64,000 nt of DNA from Streptomyces sp. NBC_00224 (GCF_041435195.1 NZ_CP108106.1:6673501-6737500), one strand, 5' to 3'. Counted from the stretch's first letter, positions 48,836-59,261 are shown. Numbers and translations are program-made. Notes: generated by a model not told the origin, from the letters alone.

Positions 48836-50535
48836 CGCGCCTCCTCATGCAGTACGGTCCCGTTCTCCGCAATGATCATGTTCCCGGGGCCGGTCGCGCC
48901 CGGATCCCCGTCCAGGGCCTCGCTCAGCGCCTCCGGCAGGACGACGGTGAACTCGGCCCCGCCGTCCGGACCCGTCGCCACGCGCGCGTGCCCGCCCTGC
49001 CGCTCGGCGAACCGCCGGACCAGGGCGAGCCCCAGACCCCGCTTGCCGTGGGCGGGGAGAGCCTTGGTGGACCAGCCCTCGGTGAAGATCAGTTCGCGCT
49101 GCCCGTCGGGGACGCCGGGGCCGCTGTCGACGACCCGCAGCACGGCCGTACGCCCCTCGGCGCGCAGGGTCACTCCGACCGAGGCGTCCGGAGTGCCGGC
49201 GGCCGCGTCCAGCGCGTTGTCGACGAGGTTCCCGACGACGGTGACGAGTCCGCGTGGGTCGACCAGCCGGTCGGGGAGCAGGGTGTCCGGGGTGATGCGC
49301 AGGGCGACCGCGCGCTCGGCCGCCACGGTGGCCTTGCCGACCAGCATCGCCGCGAGCAGCGGGTCGCGGACCTTCTCGGTGACCTGCTCGGCGGTGGTCC
49401 GGTGCACCCCGACGACCTCGGTGACGAACTCGACCGCCTCTTCGTGCATCTCCAGCTCCAGCAGTCCGAGCAGGGTGTGCAGCCGGTTGGCGTGCTCGTG
49501 GTCCTGGGCGCGCAGGGCGTCGATGAGGCCGTGGGTGGAGTCCAGCTCGCGTCCCAGGCGCTCCAGCTCGGTGCGGTCCCGCAGGGTGGCGACGGCGCCG
49601 CCGTCGTCGGTCGGCATGCGGTTGGCGACCAGGACGCGGTGGCCGCGTACGGTCAGCAGATCGGTGCCCGAGACGCGGCCCGCGAGCACATCGGTCGTCC
49701 GCCCCGCGCCGAGCACCTCGTCCAGGGGGCGGCCCGCGGCCTCGGGGCCGACGCCGAGCAGCCGCTGGGCCTCGTCGTTGAGCAGCCGGATCTTGCCGGT
49801 GCGGTCGAGCGCCACCACGCCCTCGCGGATCGAGTGGAGCATCGCCTCGCGCTCCGCGAGCAGCGCGGAGATGTCGGAGAAGGCCAGGTCACGGGTCTGT
49901 TTCTGGATCCGGCGGGAGATCAGATAGGCGGCGAGCGCCCCTGCCGCGAGGGCGCCGCCCGCGTAGGCGAGCAGCCCGGGGATGGCGGCGAGCAGCCGGG
50001 CGCGCACGCTGTCGTACTCGATCCCGACCGAAACCGCCCCCACGATCGCGCCGCCGGAGTCCCGCAGCGGCACCTTGCCGCGCGCCGAGCGGCCCAGCGT
50101 GCCGCTGTCGATCTCCATGACCTCCTCGCCCGCCAGCGCCTCGCTGGGGTCGGTGGAGACGACCTTGCCGATCTGCCTGCCGTCGGTGTGCGACCAGCGC
50201 ACCCCGCGCCGGTCCATGACCACCACGTACTCGGCGCCGGTGGCCTTGCGGACCCGCTCGGCCTCGCGCTGCACGGGGCCGTCGGCGGCGGGCCGGGACG
50301 CGACCAGGTCCGCCGCGAGCTGCGGCTGGGCGGCCGTCGACTCGGCGATGGCGAGGGCCCGGCGCATCGCCTGGTCGTCGAGCTGGTGGCTGAGCGGGGC
50401 GAGGAACAGGCCGGTCGCGAGCACGGTGACACCGGCGGCGATGGCCAGCTGCATCAGCAGCACCTGGGAGAAGACGCGCTGCGGCCAGCCGAACCGCCGC
50501 CGTCCGGGTGCGGGCGTGCTGGGGACGGCACTCAT
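48832..50535 (-). CDS. CitA/DcuS-type sensor histidine kinase
   Basis: A 567-residue kinase. The first membrane segment is at about 25-47; a periplasmic-type Cache sensor domain (about 48-170) carries GAEYVVVMDRRGVRWSHTDG; the second segment is at about 180-202. A PAS domain follows at about 215-300. The family-specific phosphorylation motif DHEHANRLHTLLGLLEL then precedes a HATPase domain with GNLVDNALDAA and GKRGLGLALVRRFAE. The ATG at 50535 is preferred; a longer frame lacks a ribosome site. It is cotranscribed with the CitB-type regulator. Confidence 0.92.
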   Translation of the reverse strand: MSAVPSTPAPGRRRFGWPQRVFSQVLLMQLAIAAGVTVLATGLFLAPLSHQLDDQAMRRALAIAESTAAQPQLAADLVASRPAADGPVQREAERVRKATGAEYVVVMDRRGVRWSHTDGRQIGKVVSTDPSEALAGEEVMEIDSGTLGRSARGKVPLRDSGGAIVGAVSVGIEYDSVRARLLAAIPGLLAYAGGALAAGALAAYLISRRIQKQTRDLAFSDISALLAEREAMLHSIREGVVALDRTGKIRLLNDEAQRLLGVGPEAAGRPLDEVLGAGRTTDVLAGRVSGTDLLTVRGHRVLVANRMPTDDGGAVATLRDRTELERLGRELDSTHGLIDALRAQDHEHANRLHTLLGLLELEMHEEAVEFVTEVVGVHRTTAEQVTEKVRDPLLAAMLVGKATVAAERAVALRITPDTLLPDRLVDPRGLVTVVGNLVDNALDAAAGTPDASVGVTLRAEGRTAVLRVVDSGPGVPDGQRELIFTEGWSTKALPAHGKRGLGLALVRRFAERQGGHARVATGPDGGAEFTVVLPEALSEALDGDPGATGPGNMIIAENGTVLHEEAR

Positions 50536-50732
50536 GCCTATGCACGGTAGACGGCTCCGCGGCGCATTCGAAATCTGTTCGCACCGTGGGCGCCGCGGCA
50601 CTCCTGGTCACCTGGGTCCTGTGCAACCACTTGAACGCCGCCGGGAGGCTGCCGCGCGACACCGCTGTCCGGCTGCGGGCGTGAATTCCTTATCCGCTCC
50701 TTATGCTCCTCTATTCGTTCCTTATCCGTTCC

Positions 50733-51050
50733 TTACGCCTCGGGGATGTCCGCCTTGGCACGCACGAGCGTGTCGCGGGTGATCACGACGATCCGCTCGT
50801 AATCGGCACGCGCGGCGTCAAGGGGCAGCCTGCCGTCCAGGATCTCGGTCACGTCCGTACCGATGACGGCGAAACGGCCGTCACTCAGCTCGAAGATGTC
50901 GGGGCATGTCTGCCCCGACAGGCTGCCGCGTTCTCGTGGGGAAGCACCGACCCGGCGCACGATTTTCACCAGGGACCGTTCCAATGGCTCGGAGGAGTCT
51001 GGGTCGTAGGACAGATAACCAGACTCCCGCAGGCCGCGGTAGGCCCCCAT
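50733..51050 (-). CDS. Small conserved-looking protein of unknown function
   Basis: A 105-residue soluble protein starting MGAYRGLRESGYLSYDPDSS, with PDIFELSDGRFAVIGTDVTE in the middle and an Arg/Asp-rich end. I do not recognise a family. It is 14 bases downstream of the second DUF6082 gene and seems to be the last gene of that operon. The ribosome site is weak, which suggests coupling to the gene before it. Confidence 0.65.
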   Translation of the reverse strand: MGAYRGLRESGYLSYDPDSSEPLERSLVKIVRRVGASPRERGSLSGQTCPDIFELSDGRFAVIGTDVTEILDGRLPLDAARADYERIVVITRDTLVRAKADIPEA

Positions 51051-51064
51051 GGAATTGGTGAGGA

Positions 51065-51646
51065 TTACCTCAACTGGCTGATGTTCTGCACGATCTCGTC
51101 GACACGCCGGCCGAGGCGTGCCTCCTGCGAGTCCTCCTGGAGTTCGGACCGGTGCTGCCGGGTGAACTCCCAGTATTCGCGGAAAATAGGACTGCGGCAG
51201 ATGACGTGCAGATGTCCGCCGATCTCGCTCTCGTTCGTCGAACCGGTGCGGTAGGCGTGCAGCACATTGCTGTAGAGAGCGTTCGCGTAGAGGAACTGCC
51301 GCTGTTTCACCGGGGGCACGTCCTCCTCGAACGTATCGAGGACGGCGGCGAGTTCGGGGTCGTCGATGGCCTTGCTGAGCAGGTCGAAGTGGAGCCGGTG
51401 CTGGTGGGTGAGGGTGATCCGGCGGGCCAGCAGCCGGTGCTGGAGGGCGAGTCCGGCGGCGCCCGCGGCGATGGCGAGCCCGGCGAAGACGCCGCCGGCG
51501 GAGGCCGTGCCGGCCGCCGGGGCGATCGCGTGGAACCCGGCGCCGAGCGCCAGGCTGAGGACGGCGGCCAGCGCCACGGCACCCGCCGCGAGCGCCGCCG
51601 TCGTCACCGTGCCGTCGTGCTGTCCGGTTCTGTGCTGGCTGGTCAT
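51065..51646 (-). CDS. DUF6082-like membrane protein, copy 2
   Basis: A 193-residue protein with two membrane segments near the N-terminus (about 15-37 and 45-66), then a soluble part. QHRLHFDLLSKAIDDPELAAVLDTF and RQFLYANALYSNVLHAYRTGS correspond to HVQLTRMAMEDPSLAAVWNGF and RQYLFANLTFGHLLLARQWGS in the upstream gene, so the two are diverged paralogues. The function is unknown. GGGAGAAG precedes the ATG. It is the middle gene of a three-gene operon. Confidence 0.75.
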   Translation of the reverse strand: MTSQHRTGQHDGTVTTAALAAGAVALAAVLSLALGAGFHAIAPAAGTASAGGVFAGLAIAAGAAGLALQHRLLARRITLTHQHRLHFDLLSKAIDDPELAAVLDTFEEDVPPVKQRQFLYANALYSNVLHAYRTGSTNESEIGGHLHVICRSPIFREYWEFTRQHRSELQEDSQEARLGRRVDEIVQNISQLR

Positions 51647-51670
51647 GTCTCTTCTCCCGTACGACTTTTA

Positions 51671-52378
51671 CTACTGTGGGGGAGTGGGCGGCCCCTGGGT
51701 GGCCCTGATCTCCTCGTCGATCAGCTCTGCCAGTTTCCTTTCGTGGCTGTCCCCGGGGAGAGTGAATTTCGCGTCCCTGGAGAGCGCCCAGTACCGAAGA
51801 TAGGGTGCACTGCTCCGTAATGACCTCGCGTGTACGCGCAGTTCGTCGTCCGAATAGCTGCCCCACTGACGGGCGAGCAACAAGTGCCCGAACGTCAGGT
51901 TGGCGAACAGGTACTGTCGCTCCTCCTCGTGAGGGATACCCGGAAAGCCGTTCCACACCGCCGCGAGCGACGGATCCTCCATGGCCATCCGGGTGAGCTG
52001 CACATGCAGCGAGCGCATATTCGCCTCGGCGCTTCGGTGAAGTTCCTGGCGGGACTGGGTCAGTTCCTCGCGCTGGTCCGCGAGTTCGGTGCGCTGCATG
52101 CGCAGTTCCTGGTATTGGAGCAGCAGTGCCACCACGAGTATGAGGAATGCCAGGCCGGAGAAGACGGCGCTGGCGGCGCTGAAATAGTTGCCGATCTGGC
52201 TGCGGCGCTCGGCGCGGTCCAGGCTGCCCTCGCGCCGCTGGACGGTGTCGATGAGCCAGCCGCTGACCAGCACGGCGGCCGCGCTCACCAGGGCGGTTCC
52301 GGCGAGTGTGGCGGCCGTCCAGAGGGCGAACTTCGCGGTGGAGCGGAGCCGGCCGGACGGGGCTGTCGTTCCTGGCAT
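51671..52378 (-). CDS. DUF6082 family membrane protein, copy 1
   Basis: A 235-residue protein with two membrane segments (about 17-40 and 70-90) followed by a heptad-like helix rich in Glu, Gln and Arg (QRTELADQREELTQSRQELH), then the DUF6082 soluble domain. A paralogue follows 24 bases downstream. The function is not known. The two-TM-plus-coiled-coil arrangement resembles membrane-anchored sensors or effectors. The ATG follows GGGAGG. Confidence 0.8.
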   Translation of the reverse strand: MPGTTAPSGRLRSTAKFALWTAATLAGTALVSAAAVLVSGWLIDTVQRREGSLDRAERRSQIGNYFSAASAVFSGLAFLILVVALLLQYQELRMQRTELADQREELTQSRQELHRSAEANMRSLHVQLTRMAMEDPSLAAVWNGFPGIPHEEERQYLFANLTFGHLLLARQWGSYSDDELRVHARSLRSSAPYLRYWALSRDAKFTLPGDSHERKLAELIDEEIRATQGPPTPPQ

Positions 52379-52632
52379 GAGACCTCCCGAGGGTGGGCAG
52401 TCAATCTGCCCGCGCGCCCGCCGGGCGACGCGCGGCCGGGACGGCGGGCGCGCGCGTTCCGGCCACGGGCGGTGGGCGCTCGGGCGCGGGGGTGTGCGCC
52501 GGGACGCGCCGCGGGTGGTCGGGCTGGGCCGACCTCGCCCCGGGCCGCCCCGCCCCGGGGCGCCAATATCCTGGAGCGGGCTCGGGGAACATCCCCGAGC
52601 CCCGCCCGCCCCGCCTGAGAGAGGTCCCCCTC

Positions 52633-53784
52633 GTGAGTCCGACCGGTCCGGCCCAGCAGATCCCCGTCGTCGTCCTCGCGGGCTTCCTCGGCTCGGGCAA
52701 GACCACCCTGCTCAACCATCTGCTCCGGGCCAGCAGGGGCACCCGGATCGGGGCGATCGTCAACGACTTCGGGTCCATCGAGATCGACGCGATGACCGTG
52801 GCCGGACAACTCGGCGACTCGACGCTGTCGCTCGGCAACGGCTGCCTGTGCTGCGCCGTCGACGCGAGCGAGCTCGACGTCTATCTGGAGAAGCTGACCC
52901 GGCCCGCCGCCCGGCTCGACGTCGTCGTCATCGAGGCGAGCGGTCTCGCCGAGCCGCAGGAGCTGGTGCGGATGGTCCTGGCCAGCGAGAACCCCCGGGT
53001 CGTGTACGGCGGGCTCGTCGAGGTCGTCGACGCGGCCGAGTACGAGGCGACCCGCGAGAAGCACCCCGAGATCGACCGGCACCTCGCGGTCGCTGACCTC
53101 GTGGTGCTCAACAAGACCGACCGGGTGCCGTGGGCCGGCCTCGACCGGCTGCGCGCGTCCCTGGGCGGGGCCGCGTCGGTGGTCGAGTCCGTGTACGGCC
53201 GGGTCGACCCGGAGCTGTTCTTCGACCGCAGGCCGAGCACCGAGCGGGTCGGCCAGCTCGCCTTCGAGGACCTGCTGGACGACGAGGAGGCGCACGGACA
53301 CGGGGAGGAGCACGGGCACGGGGAGGCGTGCGGCCCCGAGTGCGGGCACGGGCACGGGCACGCGGCCCATCTGCACACCGCGTACGAGTCCGTCGCCTTC
53401 ACCTCGGCCGCGCCCATGGACCCGCGCCGGCTGATGGCCTTCCTCGACAGCCGCCCCGAAGGCCTCTACCGCATCAAGGGGTTCGTCGACTTCGGCGCGG
53501 CCGACCCGCGCAACCGCTACGGCGTCCACGCCGTCGGCCGCTTCCTGCGCTTCTACCCGGAGCCCTGGCCGCCCGGCGAGGAGCGCCTCACCCAGCTCGT
53601 CCTCATCGGCTCCCGCATCGACGCCGAGGGGCTGCGCAAGTCACTGGAAGCGGCCGTGGCCCCGGCGCCGCAGGGCACCCCGGACGAGCACGCCATGTGG
53701 GGCGTCCTGCGATACGTACAGCAGGAGGACGAGGCCGAGGAGGACGCGAACGAGGCCGAGGCGGACCCGGGCGCGGACGCATAG
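52633..53784 (+). CDS. CobW-family GTP-binding metallochaperone
   Basis: A 383-residue G3E GTPase. Walker A GFLGSGKTT is at residues 17-25, the metal motif is GNGCLCCAVDA (CxCC), and the G-domain motifs are VVIEASGLAEP and LVVLNKTDR. A His-rich insertion (HGHGEEHGHGEACGPECGHG) before the CobW C-terminal domain points to zinc or another transition metal. Members of this group deliver zinc to client proteins or act under zinc limitation. No Zur-like operator is obvious upstream. The GTG start has AGAGAGG eight bases before it. Confidence 0.93.
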   Translation: MSPTGPAQQIPVVVLAGFLGSGKTTLLNHLLRASRGTRIGAIVNDFGSIEIDAMTVAGQLGDSTLSLGNGCLCCAVDASELDVYLEKLTRPAARLDVVVIEASGLAEPQELVRMVLASENPRVVYGGLVEVVDAAEYEATREKHPEIDRHLAVADLVVLNKTDRVPWAGLDRLRASLGGAASVVESVYGRVDPELFFDRRPSTERVGQLAFEDLLDDEEAHGHGEEHGHGEACGPECGHGHGHAAHLHTAYESVAFTSAAPMDPRRLMAFLDSRPEGLYRIKGFVDFGAADPRNRYGVHAVGRFLRFYPEPWPPGEERLTQLVLIGSRIDAEGLRKSLEAAVAPAPQGTPDEHAMWGVLRYVQQEDEAEEDANEAEADPGADA

Positions 53785-53818
53785 CCCCGCCCCCGGGTCC
53801 GCCGACGAACCGAGCCCG

Positions 53819-56269
53819 CTACGACGCCGGCCCCGCCAGCACCGTCACCGTGTGCCCCAGCGGTGTGCCCGAGCCGTCGCGGCGCGGGTCCGGCTCCGGG
53901 AGCTCCACCGGCGTGCCGTTGGCCTGCGCCGCCTTCGCCGGGGCCGCGCCCGCCCAGGCCAGGACCAGCATGTCCTCGCCCTTCAGGAACCGCTGGCAGC
54001 GCACCCCGCCGGTGGCCCGGCCCTTGCGCGGATACTGGTCGAACGGCGTCAGCTTGACGGTCGCCGCCGAGTCCCCGAGCAGCGTGCCGCGCGAGCCCGC
54101 CACCGTGAACACCACCCCGTCCGCCGCCGGGTCGACCACGGTGAACGAGATCACCTTGGCGCCCTCGGTGACCTTGATGCCCGCCATACCGCCCGCCGGG
54201 CGGCCCTGCGGCCGCACCTGCGAGGCCTGGTAGCGCAGCAACTGGGCGTCGTCCGTGATGAAGACCAGGTCCTCCTCACCGGTGCGCAGCTCCGCCGCAC
54301 CGACGATCCGGTCGCCGTCCTTGAGGGTGATGACCTCCAGCTCGTCCTTGTTGGCCGGATAGTCGGGCACCACGCGCTTGACCACGCCCTGCTCGGTGCC
54401 GATCGCCAGCCCCGGCGACGACTCGTCCAGGGTCGTCAGACAGACCAGCGTCTCGTCGGCCTCCAGCGTCAGGAACTCCGACACCGGGGCGCCGCCCGAG
54501 AGGTTGGGCGCGGCCGCCGTGTCCGGCAGCTGCGGCAGGTCGATCACGGCGAGCCGCAGCAGCCGCCCGGTCGAGGTGACCGCGCCGACGTCGCCGCGCT
54601 GGGTCGCGGGCACCGCGGACACGATCACGTCGTGCTTGGTGCGCCGCTCGGCCTCCGCGAGCGGTTCCGCGTTCGCCGTACGCGCCAGCAGGCCCGTCGA
54701 GGAGAGCAGCACCCGGCACGGGTCGTCCGCGACCTCCAGGGGCACGGCCGCGACCGGCGCGCCCGCCGACTCCAGCAGGACCGTCCGCCGCTCGGTGCCG
54801 AACTTCTTGGCCACCGCGGCCAGTTCGGTCGAGACCAGCTTGCGCAGCTCGGTGTCGGACTCCAGGATCCCGGTCAGCTCGTCGATCTCGCCGGTGAGCC
54901 GGTCGCGCTCGCTCTCCAGCTCGATGCGGTCGAACTTGGTGAGGCGGCGCAGCGGGGTGTCCAGAATGTACTGCGTCTGGATCTCGCTGAGCGAGAAGTG
55001 CTCGATCAGGCGCTGCTTGGCCTGCGCCGAGTTGTCACTCGACCGGATGAGACGGATGACCTCGTCGATGTCGAGGAGCGCGACGAGGAGACCCTCCACC
55101 AGATGCAGCCGGTCGCGGCGCTTGGTGCGGCGGAACTCGCTGCGGCGGCGCACGACCTCGAAGCGGTGGTCGAGGTAGACCTCCAGGAGCTCCTTGAGGC
55201 CCATGGTGAGCGGCTGGCCGTCCACCAGCGCCACGTTGTTGATGCCGAAGGACTCCTCCATCGGCGTCAGCTTGTAGAGCTGCTCCAGGACGGCCTCGGG
55301 GACGAAGCCGTTCTTGACCTCGATGACCAGGCGCAGACCGTGCGAGCGGTCGGTGAGGTCCTTGACGTCGGCGATGCCCTGGAGCTTCTTCGAGCCGACC
55401 AGGTCCTTGATCTTGGAGATCACCTTCTCCGGGCCGACCGTGAACGGCAGTTCCGTGACGACCAGGCCCTTGCGGCGGGCCGTCACGTTCTCCACCGCGA
55501 CCTTGGCGCGGATCTTGAAGCTGCCGCGGCCCGACTCGTACGCGTCCTTGATGCCGGACAGGCCGACGATCCGGCCGCCGGTCGGCAGGTCGGGGCCGGG
55601 GACGAAGCGCATCAGCGCTTCCAGGTCCGCGTTCGGATACCGGATCAGGTGGCGGGCGGCGGCGATGACCTCGCCGAGGTTGTGCGGCGGCATATTGGTC
55701 GCCATGCCGACCGCGATCCCCGTCGCGCCGTTGACCAGCAGGTTCGGGAACGCGGCGGGCAGGGCCACCGGCTCCTGCTCCTGGCCGTCGTAGTTCGGGG
55801 AGAAGTCGACGGTGTCCTCGTCGATCGACTCCGTCATGAGCGAGGTGGCGTCGGCCATCTTGCACTCGGTGTAGCGCATCGCGGCCGGCGGGTCGTCGTT
55901 GCCGAGCGAACCGAAGTTGCCGTGGCCGTCGACGAGCGGCACGCGCATGGAGAAGGGCTGCGCCATCCGCACGAGTGCGTCGTAGATCGACGCGTCGCCG
56001 TGCGGGTGGAGCTTGCCCATGACCTCGCCGACCACGCGCGCGCACTTCACGTAGCCGCGCTCGGGGCGCAGGCCCATCTCGTTCATCTGGTAGACGATGC
56101 GGCGGTGGACCGGCTTCATGCCGTCGCGGGCGTCCGGCAGGGCCCGCGAGTAGATCACCGAGTAGGCGTACTCAAGAAAGGAGCCCTGCATTTCGTCCAC
56201 GACGTCGATGTCGAGGATCTTCTCCTCGAAATCGTCCGGCGGCGGGGTCTTCGTGCTGCGGCGGGCCAT
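53819..56269 (-). CDS. parC: DNA topoisomerase IV subunit A (GyrA/ParC type)
   Basis: An 816-residue breakage-reunion subunit. It starts [20 protein letters not shown] and contains [14 protein letters not shown] and [19 protein letters not shown]. The active-site Tyr is in [12 protein letters not shown] (Y133), and [22 protein letters not shown] is the quinolone-determining region. The C-terminal beta-pinwheel has repeated blades and no strict GyrA box, supporting ParC. Its partner parE is 11 kb away on the other strand. An open frame continues far upstream of the ATG, but family alignment and AAGGAG fix this start. Confidence 0.94.
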   Translation of the reverse strand: MARRSTKTPPPDDFEEKILDIDVVDEMQGSFLEYAYSVIYSRALPDARDGMKPVHRRIVYQMNEMGLRPERGYVKCARVVGEVMGKLHPHGDASIYDALVRMAQPFSMRVPLVDGHGNFGSLGNDDPPAAMRYTECKMADATSLMTESIDEDTVDFSPNYDGQEQEPVALPAAFPNLLVNGATGIAVGMATNMPPHNLGEVIAAARHLIRYPNADLEALMRFVPGPDLPTGGRIVGLSGIKDAYESGRGSFKIRAKVAVENVTARRKGLVVTELPFTVGPEKVISKIKDLVGSKKLQGIADVKDLTDRSHGLRLVIEVKNGFVPEAVLEQLYKLTPMEESFGINNVALVDGQPLTMGLKELLEVYLDHRFEVVRRRSEFRRTKRRDRLHLVEGLLVALLDIDEVIRLIRSSDNSAQAKQRLIEHFSLSEIQTQYILDTPLRRLTKFDRIELESERDRLTGEIDELTGILESDTELRKLVSTELAAVAKKFGTERRTVLLESAGAPVAAVPLEVADDPCRVLLSSTGLLARTANAEPLAEAERRTKHDVIVSAVPATQRGDVGAVTSTGRLLRLAVIDLPQLPDTAAAPNLSGGAPVSEFLTLEADETLVCLTTLDESSPGLAIGTEQGVVKRVVPDYPANKDELEVITLKDGDRIVGAAELRTGEEDLVFITDDAQLLRYQASQVRPQGRPAGGMAGIKVTEGAKVISFTVVDPAADGVVFTVAGSRGTLLGDSAATVKLTPFDQYPRKGRATGGVRCQRFLKGEDMLVLAWAGAAPAKAAQANGTPVELPEPDPRRDGSGTPLGHTVTVLAGPAS

Positions 56270-56449
56270 CGCGGCTGCGGCTCCTTCACCAACGAGTTCT
56301 TCTAGCGACCACCAACAAGGTCTGCTGCTGACGCCGACCATTGTGGACCGTCCCACTGACAACGCCGACCGCGACCCGGGAACTTCGCCAGGTGTCGGTG
56401 CGCTTGCATACAGTGGCAGGACTTCTTCACCGCGATCGAAGGGACGTAC

Positions 56450-57802
56450 ATGCCCATGGGTCACACGGCCACCGCCCAGGCCGGCTCCGGCGGCCTGACA
56501 GCGACCGAGCACCGGCTGGCCAATGGCCTGCGCGTGGTGCTCTCCGAGGACCACCTGACCCCGGTCGCCGCGGTCTGCCTCTGGTACGACGTGGGTTCCC
56601 GCCACGAGGTCAAGGGCCGCACGGGCCTGGCGCACCTCTTCGAGCACCTGATGTTCCAGGGCTCGCACCAGGTCCACGGAAACGGTCACTTCGAGCTGGT
56701 GCAGGGGGCGGGCGGCTCGCTCAACGGCACCACCAGCTTCGAGCGCACCAACTACTTCGAGACCATGCCCACCCACCAGCTCGAACTGGCGCTGTGGCTG
56801 GAAGCCGACCGTATGGGCTCGCTGCTCTCCGCACTGGACGAGGAGTCCATGGAGAACCAGCGCGACGTCGTCAAGAACGAGCGCCGCCAGCGGTACGACA
56901 ACGTGCCGTACGGCACGGCGTTCGAGAAGCTCACCGCGCTGGCCTACCCGGAGGGCCACCCGTACCACCACACGCCGATCGGCTCCATGGCCGACCTGGA
57001 CGCGGCGACGCTGGAGGACGCGCGGAACTTCTTCCGTACGTACTACGCGCCGAACAACGCGGTCCTCTCCGTCGTCGGCGACATCGACCCCGAGCAGACG
57101 CTCGCCTGGATCGAGAAGTACTTCGGCTCGATCCCGTTCCACGACGGCAAGCAGCCGCCGCGCGACGGCGAGCTGCCCGGCGTGATCGGCGAGCAGCTGC
57201 GCGAGGTCGTCCACGAGGACGTCCCCGCACGCGCCCTGATGGCCGCCTACCGGCTGCCGCACGACGGCACGCGCGAGTGCGACGCCGCCGACCTGGCGCT
57301 CACCGTCCTCGGCGGCGGCGAGTCCTCCCGCCTCCACAACCGTCTGGTGCGCCACGACCAGAGCGCCGTGGCGGCCGGGTTCGGCCTGCTGCGCCTCGCC
57401 GGCGCGCCCTCGCTCGGCTGGCTGGACGTCAAGACGTCCGGCGGCGTCGAGGTCCCCGACATCGAGTCGGCCGTCGACGACGAGCTGGCCCGGTTCGCCG
57501 AAGAGGGCCCCACGGCCGAGGAGATGGAGCGCGCCCAGGCCCAGCTGGAGCGCGAGTGGCTGGACCGGCTCGGCACGGTCGCCGGCCGCGCCGACGAACT
57601 CTGCAGGTACGCGGTGCTGTTCGGCGACCCCCAGCTCGCCCTGACCGCCGTCGACCGGGTGCTCGACATCACCGCCGAGGAGGTGCGGGACGCGGCCCGG
57701 GCCACCCTGCGCCCGGACAACAGGGCGGTGCTGGTGTACGAGCCGACCACCGCCGAAGCAGACGACGCGGCCGACGCCGACGCAGAGGGAGCAGCGCAGT
57801 GA
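56450..57802 (+). CDS. M16 family zinc metallopeptidase (catalytic subunit)
   Basis: A 450-residue inverzincin. The inverted zinc motif HLFEH is at residues 62-66, with the downstream Glu ligand near NERRQRYDN, so the site is complete. Two similar halves follow the M16 pattern. No signal peptide is seen, and processing-protease-like activity on peptides is expected. It overlaps the next gene (GTGA), which encodes a partner lacking the zinc site, so a heterodimer like the mitochondrial processing peptidase or PqqF-type pairs is likely. Confidence 0.94.
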   Translation: MPMGHTATAQAGSGGLTATEHRLANGLRVVLSEDHLTPVAAVCLWYDVGSRHEVKGRTGLAHLFEHLMFQGSHQVHGNGHFELVQGAGGSLNGTTSFERTNYFETMPTHQLELALWLEADRMGSLLSALDEESMENQRDVVKNERRQRYDNVPYGTAFEKLTALAYPEGHPYHHTPIGSMADLDAATLEDARNFFRTYYAPNNAVLSVVGDIDPEQTLAWIEKYFGSIPFHDGKQPPRDGELPGVIGEQLREVVHEDVPARALMAAYRLPHDGTRECDAADLALTVLGGGESSRLHNRLVRHDQSAVAAGFGLLRLAGAPSLGWLDVKTSGGVEVPDIESAVDDELARFAEEGPTAEEMERAQAQLEREWLDRLGTVAGRADELCRYAVLFGDPQLALTAVDRVLDITAEEVRDAARATLRPDNRAVLVYEPTTAEADDAADADAEGAAQ

Positions 57803-59187
57803 GCGAGACCGGCGTGACCATGCAGTTCCACCCCCAGCCGGCCGCCGGCACCGCGCGTCCCTGGGCGTTCCCCGCCCCCGGCCGCGCCACCCTGCCCAAC
57901 GGGCTCACCGTGCTGCGCTGCGACCGCCCCGGCCAGCAGGTCGTGGCCGTCGAGATCTTCCTCGCCGCCCCGCTGGACGCCGAGCCGACGGGCCTTGACG
58001 GCGTCGCCACGATCATGGCGCGCGCGTTCTCCGAGGGCACCGACAAGCGCTCCGCCGAGGAGTTCGCCGCCGACCTGGAGCGCTGCGGCGCCACCCTGGA
58101 CGCGCACGCGGACCACCCGGGTGTGCGGGTCTCCCTTGAGGTGCCGGTCTCCCGGCTGGCCAAGGCGCTCGGCCTGCTCGCGGAGGCGCTGCGCGCCCCC
58201 GCGTTCGCCGACGCGGAGGTCGACCGGCTGGTCCGCAACCGCCTGGACGAGATCCCGCACGAGCTGGCCAACCCGGCCCGCCGCGCCGCCCAGCAGCTCT
58301 CCAGGGAGCTCTTCCCGGCCACCGCGCGCATGTCGCGCCCGCGCCAGGGCACCGAGGAGACCGTCACACGGATCGACGCGGGTGCGGTGCGGGCCTTCTA
58401 CGAGGCGTACGTACGCCCGGCGGCGGCCACCGCGGTGGTCGTGGGCGATCTGGGCGCCACCGACCTGGACGCGATCCTGGCGGACACCCTGGGCGCCTGG
58501 ACCGGCACCGCGGCGGTGGAGCGCCCGATGCCTCCGGTCACCGCCGACGACACCGGCCGCGTGGTCATCGTGGACCGGCCCGGCGCCGTCCAGACGCAGT
58601 TGCTGATCGGCCGGATCGGCCCGGACCGCCACGACCGCGTCTGGCCCGCCCAGGTCCTCGGGACGTACTGCCTGGGCGGCACGCTCACCTCCCGCCTGGA
58701 CCGCGTCCTGCGCGAGGAGAAGGGCTACACGTACGGAGTGCGTGCGTACGGTCAGGTGCTGCGCTCCGGCGCGGAGGGCACCGGCGCGGCCATGCTCGCC
58801 ATCAGCGGCTCGGTCGACACGCCCAACACCGGCCCGGCGCTCGACGACCTGTGGACGGTGCTGCGCAAGCTCGCCGCCGAGGGGCTGACGGACGCCGAGC
58901 GGGAGACCGCCGTGCAGAACCTGGTGGGCGTGGCCCCGCTGAAGTACGAGACGGCGGCCGCGGTCGCCGGGACGCTGGCCGACCAGGTCGAGCAGCACCT
59001 CCCGGACGACTTCCAGGCGCAGTTGTACGCGCTGCTGGCCGACACGGGCACCGTGGAGGCCACCGCGGCGGTCGTCAGCGCCTTCCCGGTGGACCGTCTG
59101 GTGACCGTCCTCGTCGGGGACGCGGCGCAGATCGAGGAGCCCGTCAAGGCGCTCGGCATCGGTGAAGTCACCGTCGTCGCGGGCTGA
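57799..59187 (+). CDS. M16 family peptidase-like protein (non-catalytic partner)
   Basis: A 462-residue M16 paralogue. At the place of HxxEH it reads GVATIMARAFSEGT, so zinc ligands are missing. The C-terminal half keeps the RxxxY-type motif EEKGYTYGVRAYGQ used in substrate binding. It is therefore the regulatory/substrate-binding subunit of the dimer with the preceding gene, to which it is translationally coupled. A strong hairpin follows. Confidence 0.92.
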   Translation: MSETGVTMQFHPQPAAGTARPWAFPAPGRATLPNGLTVLRCDRPGQQVVAVEIFLAAPLDAEPTGLDGVATIMARAFSEGTDKRSAEEFAADLERCGATLDAHADHPGVRVSLEVPVSRLAKALGLLAEALRAPAFADAEVDRLVRNRLDEIPHELANPARRAAQQLSRELFPATARMSRPRQGTEETVTRIDAGAVRAFYEAYVRPAAATAVVVGDLGATDLDAILADTLGAWTGTAAVERPMPPVTADDTGRVVIVDRPGAVQTQLLIGRIGPDRHDRVWPAQVLGTYCLGGTLTSRLDRVLREEKGYTYGVRAYGQVLRSGAEGTGAAMLAISGSVDTPNTGPALDDLWTVLRKLAAEGLTDAERETAVQNLVGVAPLKYETAAAVAGTLADQVEQHLPDDFQAQLYALLADTGTVEATAAVVSAFPVDRLVTVLVGDAAQIEEPVKALGIGEVTVVAG

Positions 59188-59221
59188 TTGAGCGGACCGC
59201 CACGCGCGGACGCGTGCGCGG

Positions 59222-59261
59222 AGGAGGACCCCGGTGGCCGATGTGCCGCCGGGGTCCTCCT
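59222..59261 (+). terminator. Hairpin terminator after the M16 operon
   Basis: A perfect 13-bp stem AGGAGGACCCCGG with a 14-base loop, 34 bases past the stop. Confidence 0.85.

Noticed and set aside
56270..57355. Upstream extension of parC giving a 1178-residue protein
   Set aside because: The extension is the antisense of the M16 peptidase gene and has no homology-like features. The parC ATG at 56269 matches the family N-terminus and has AAGGAG upstream.
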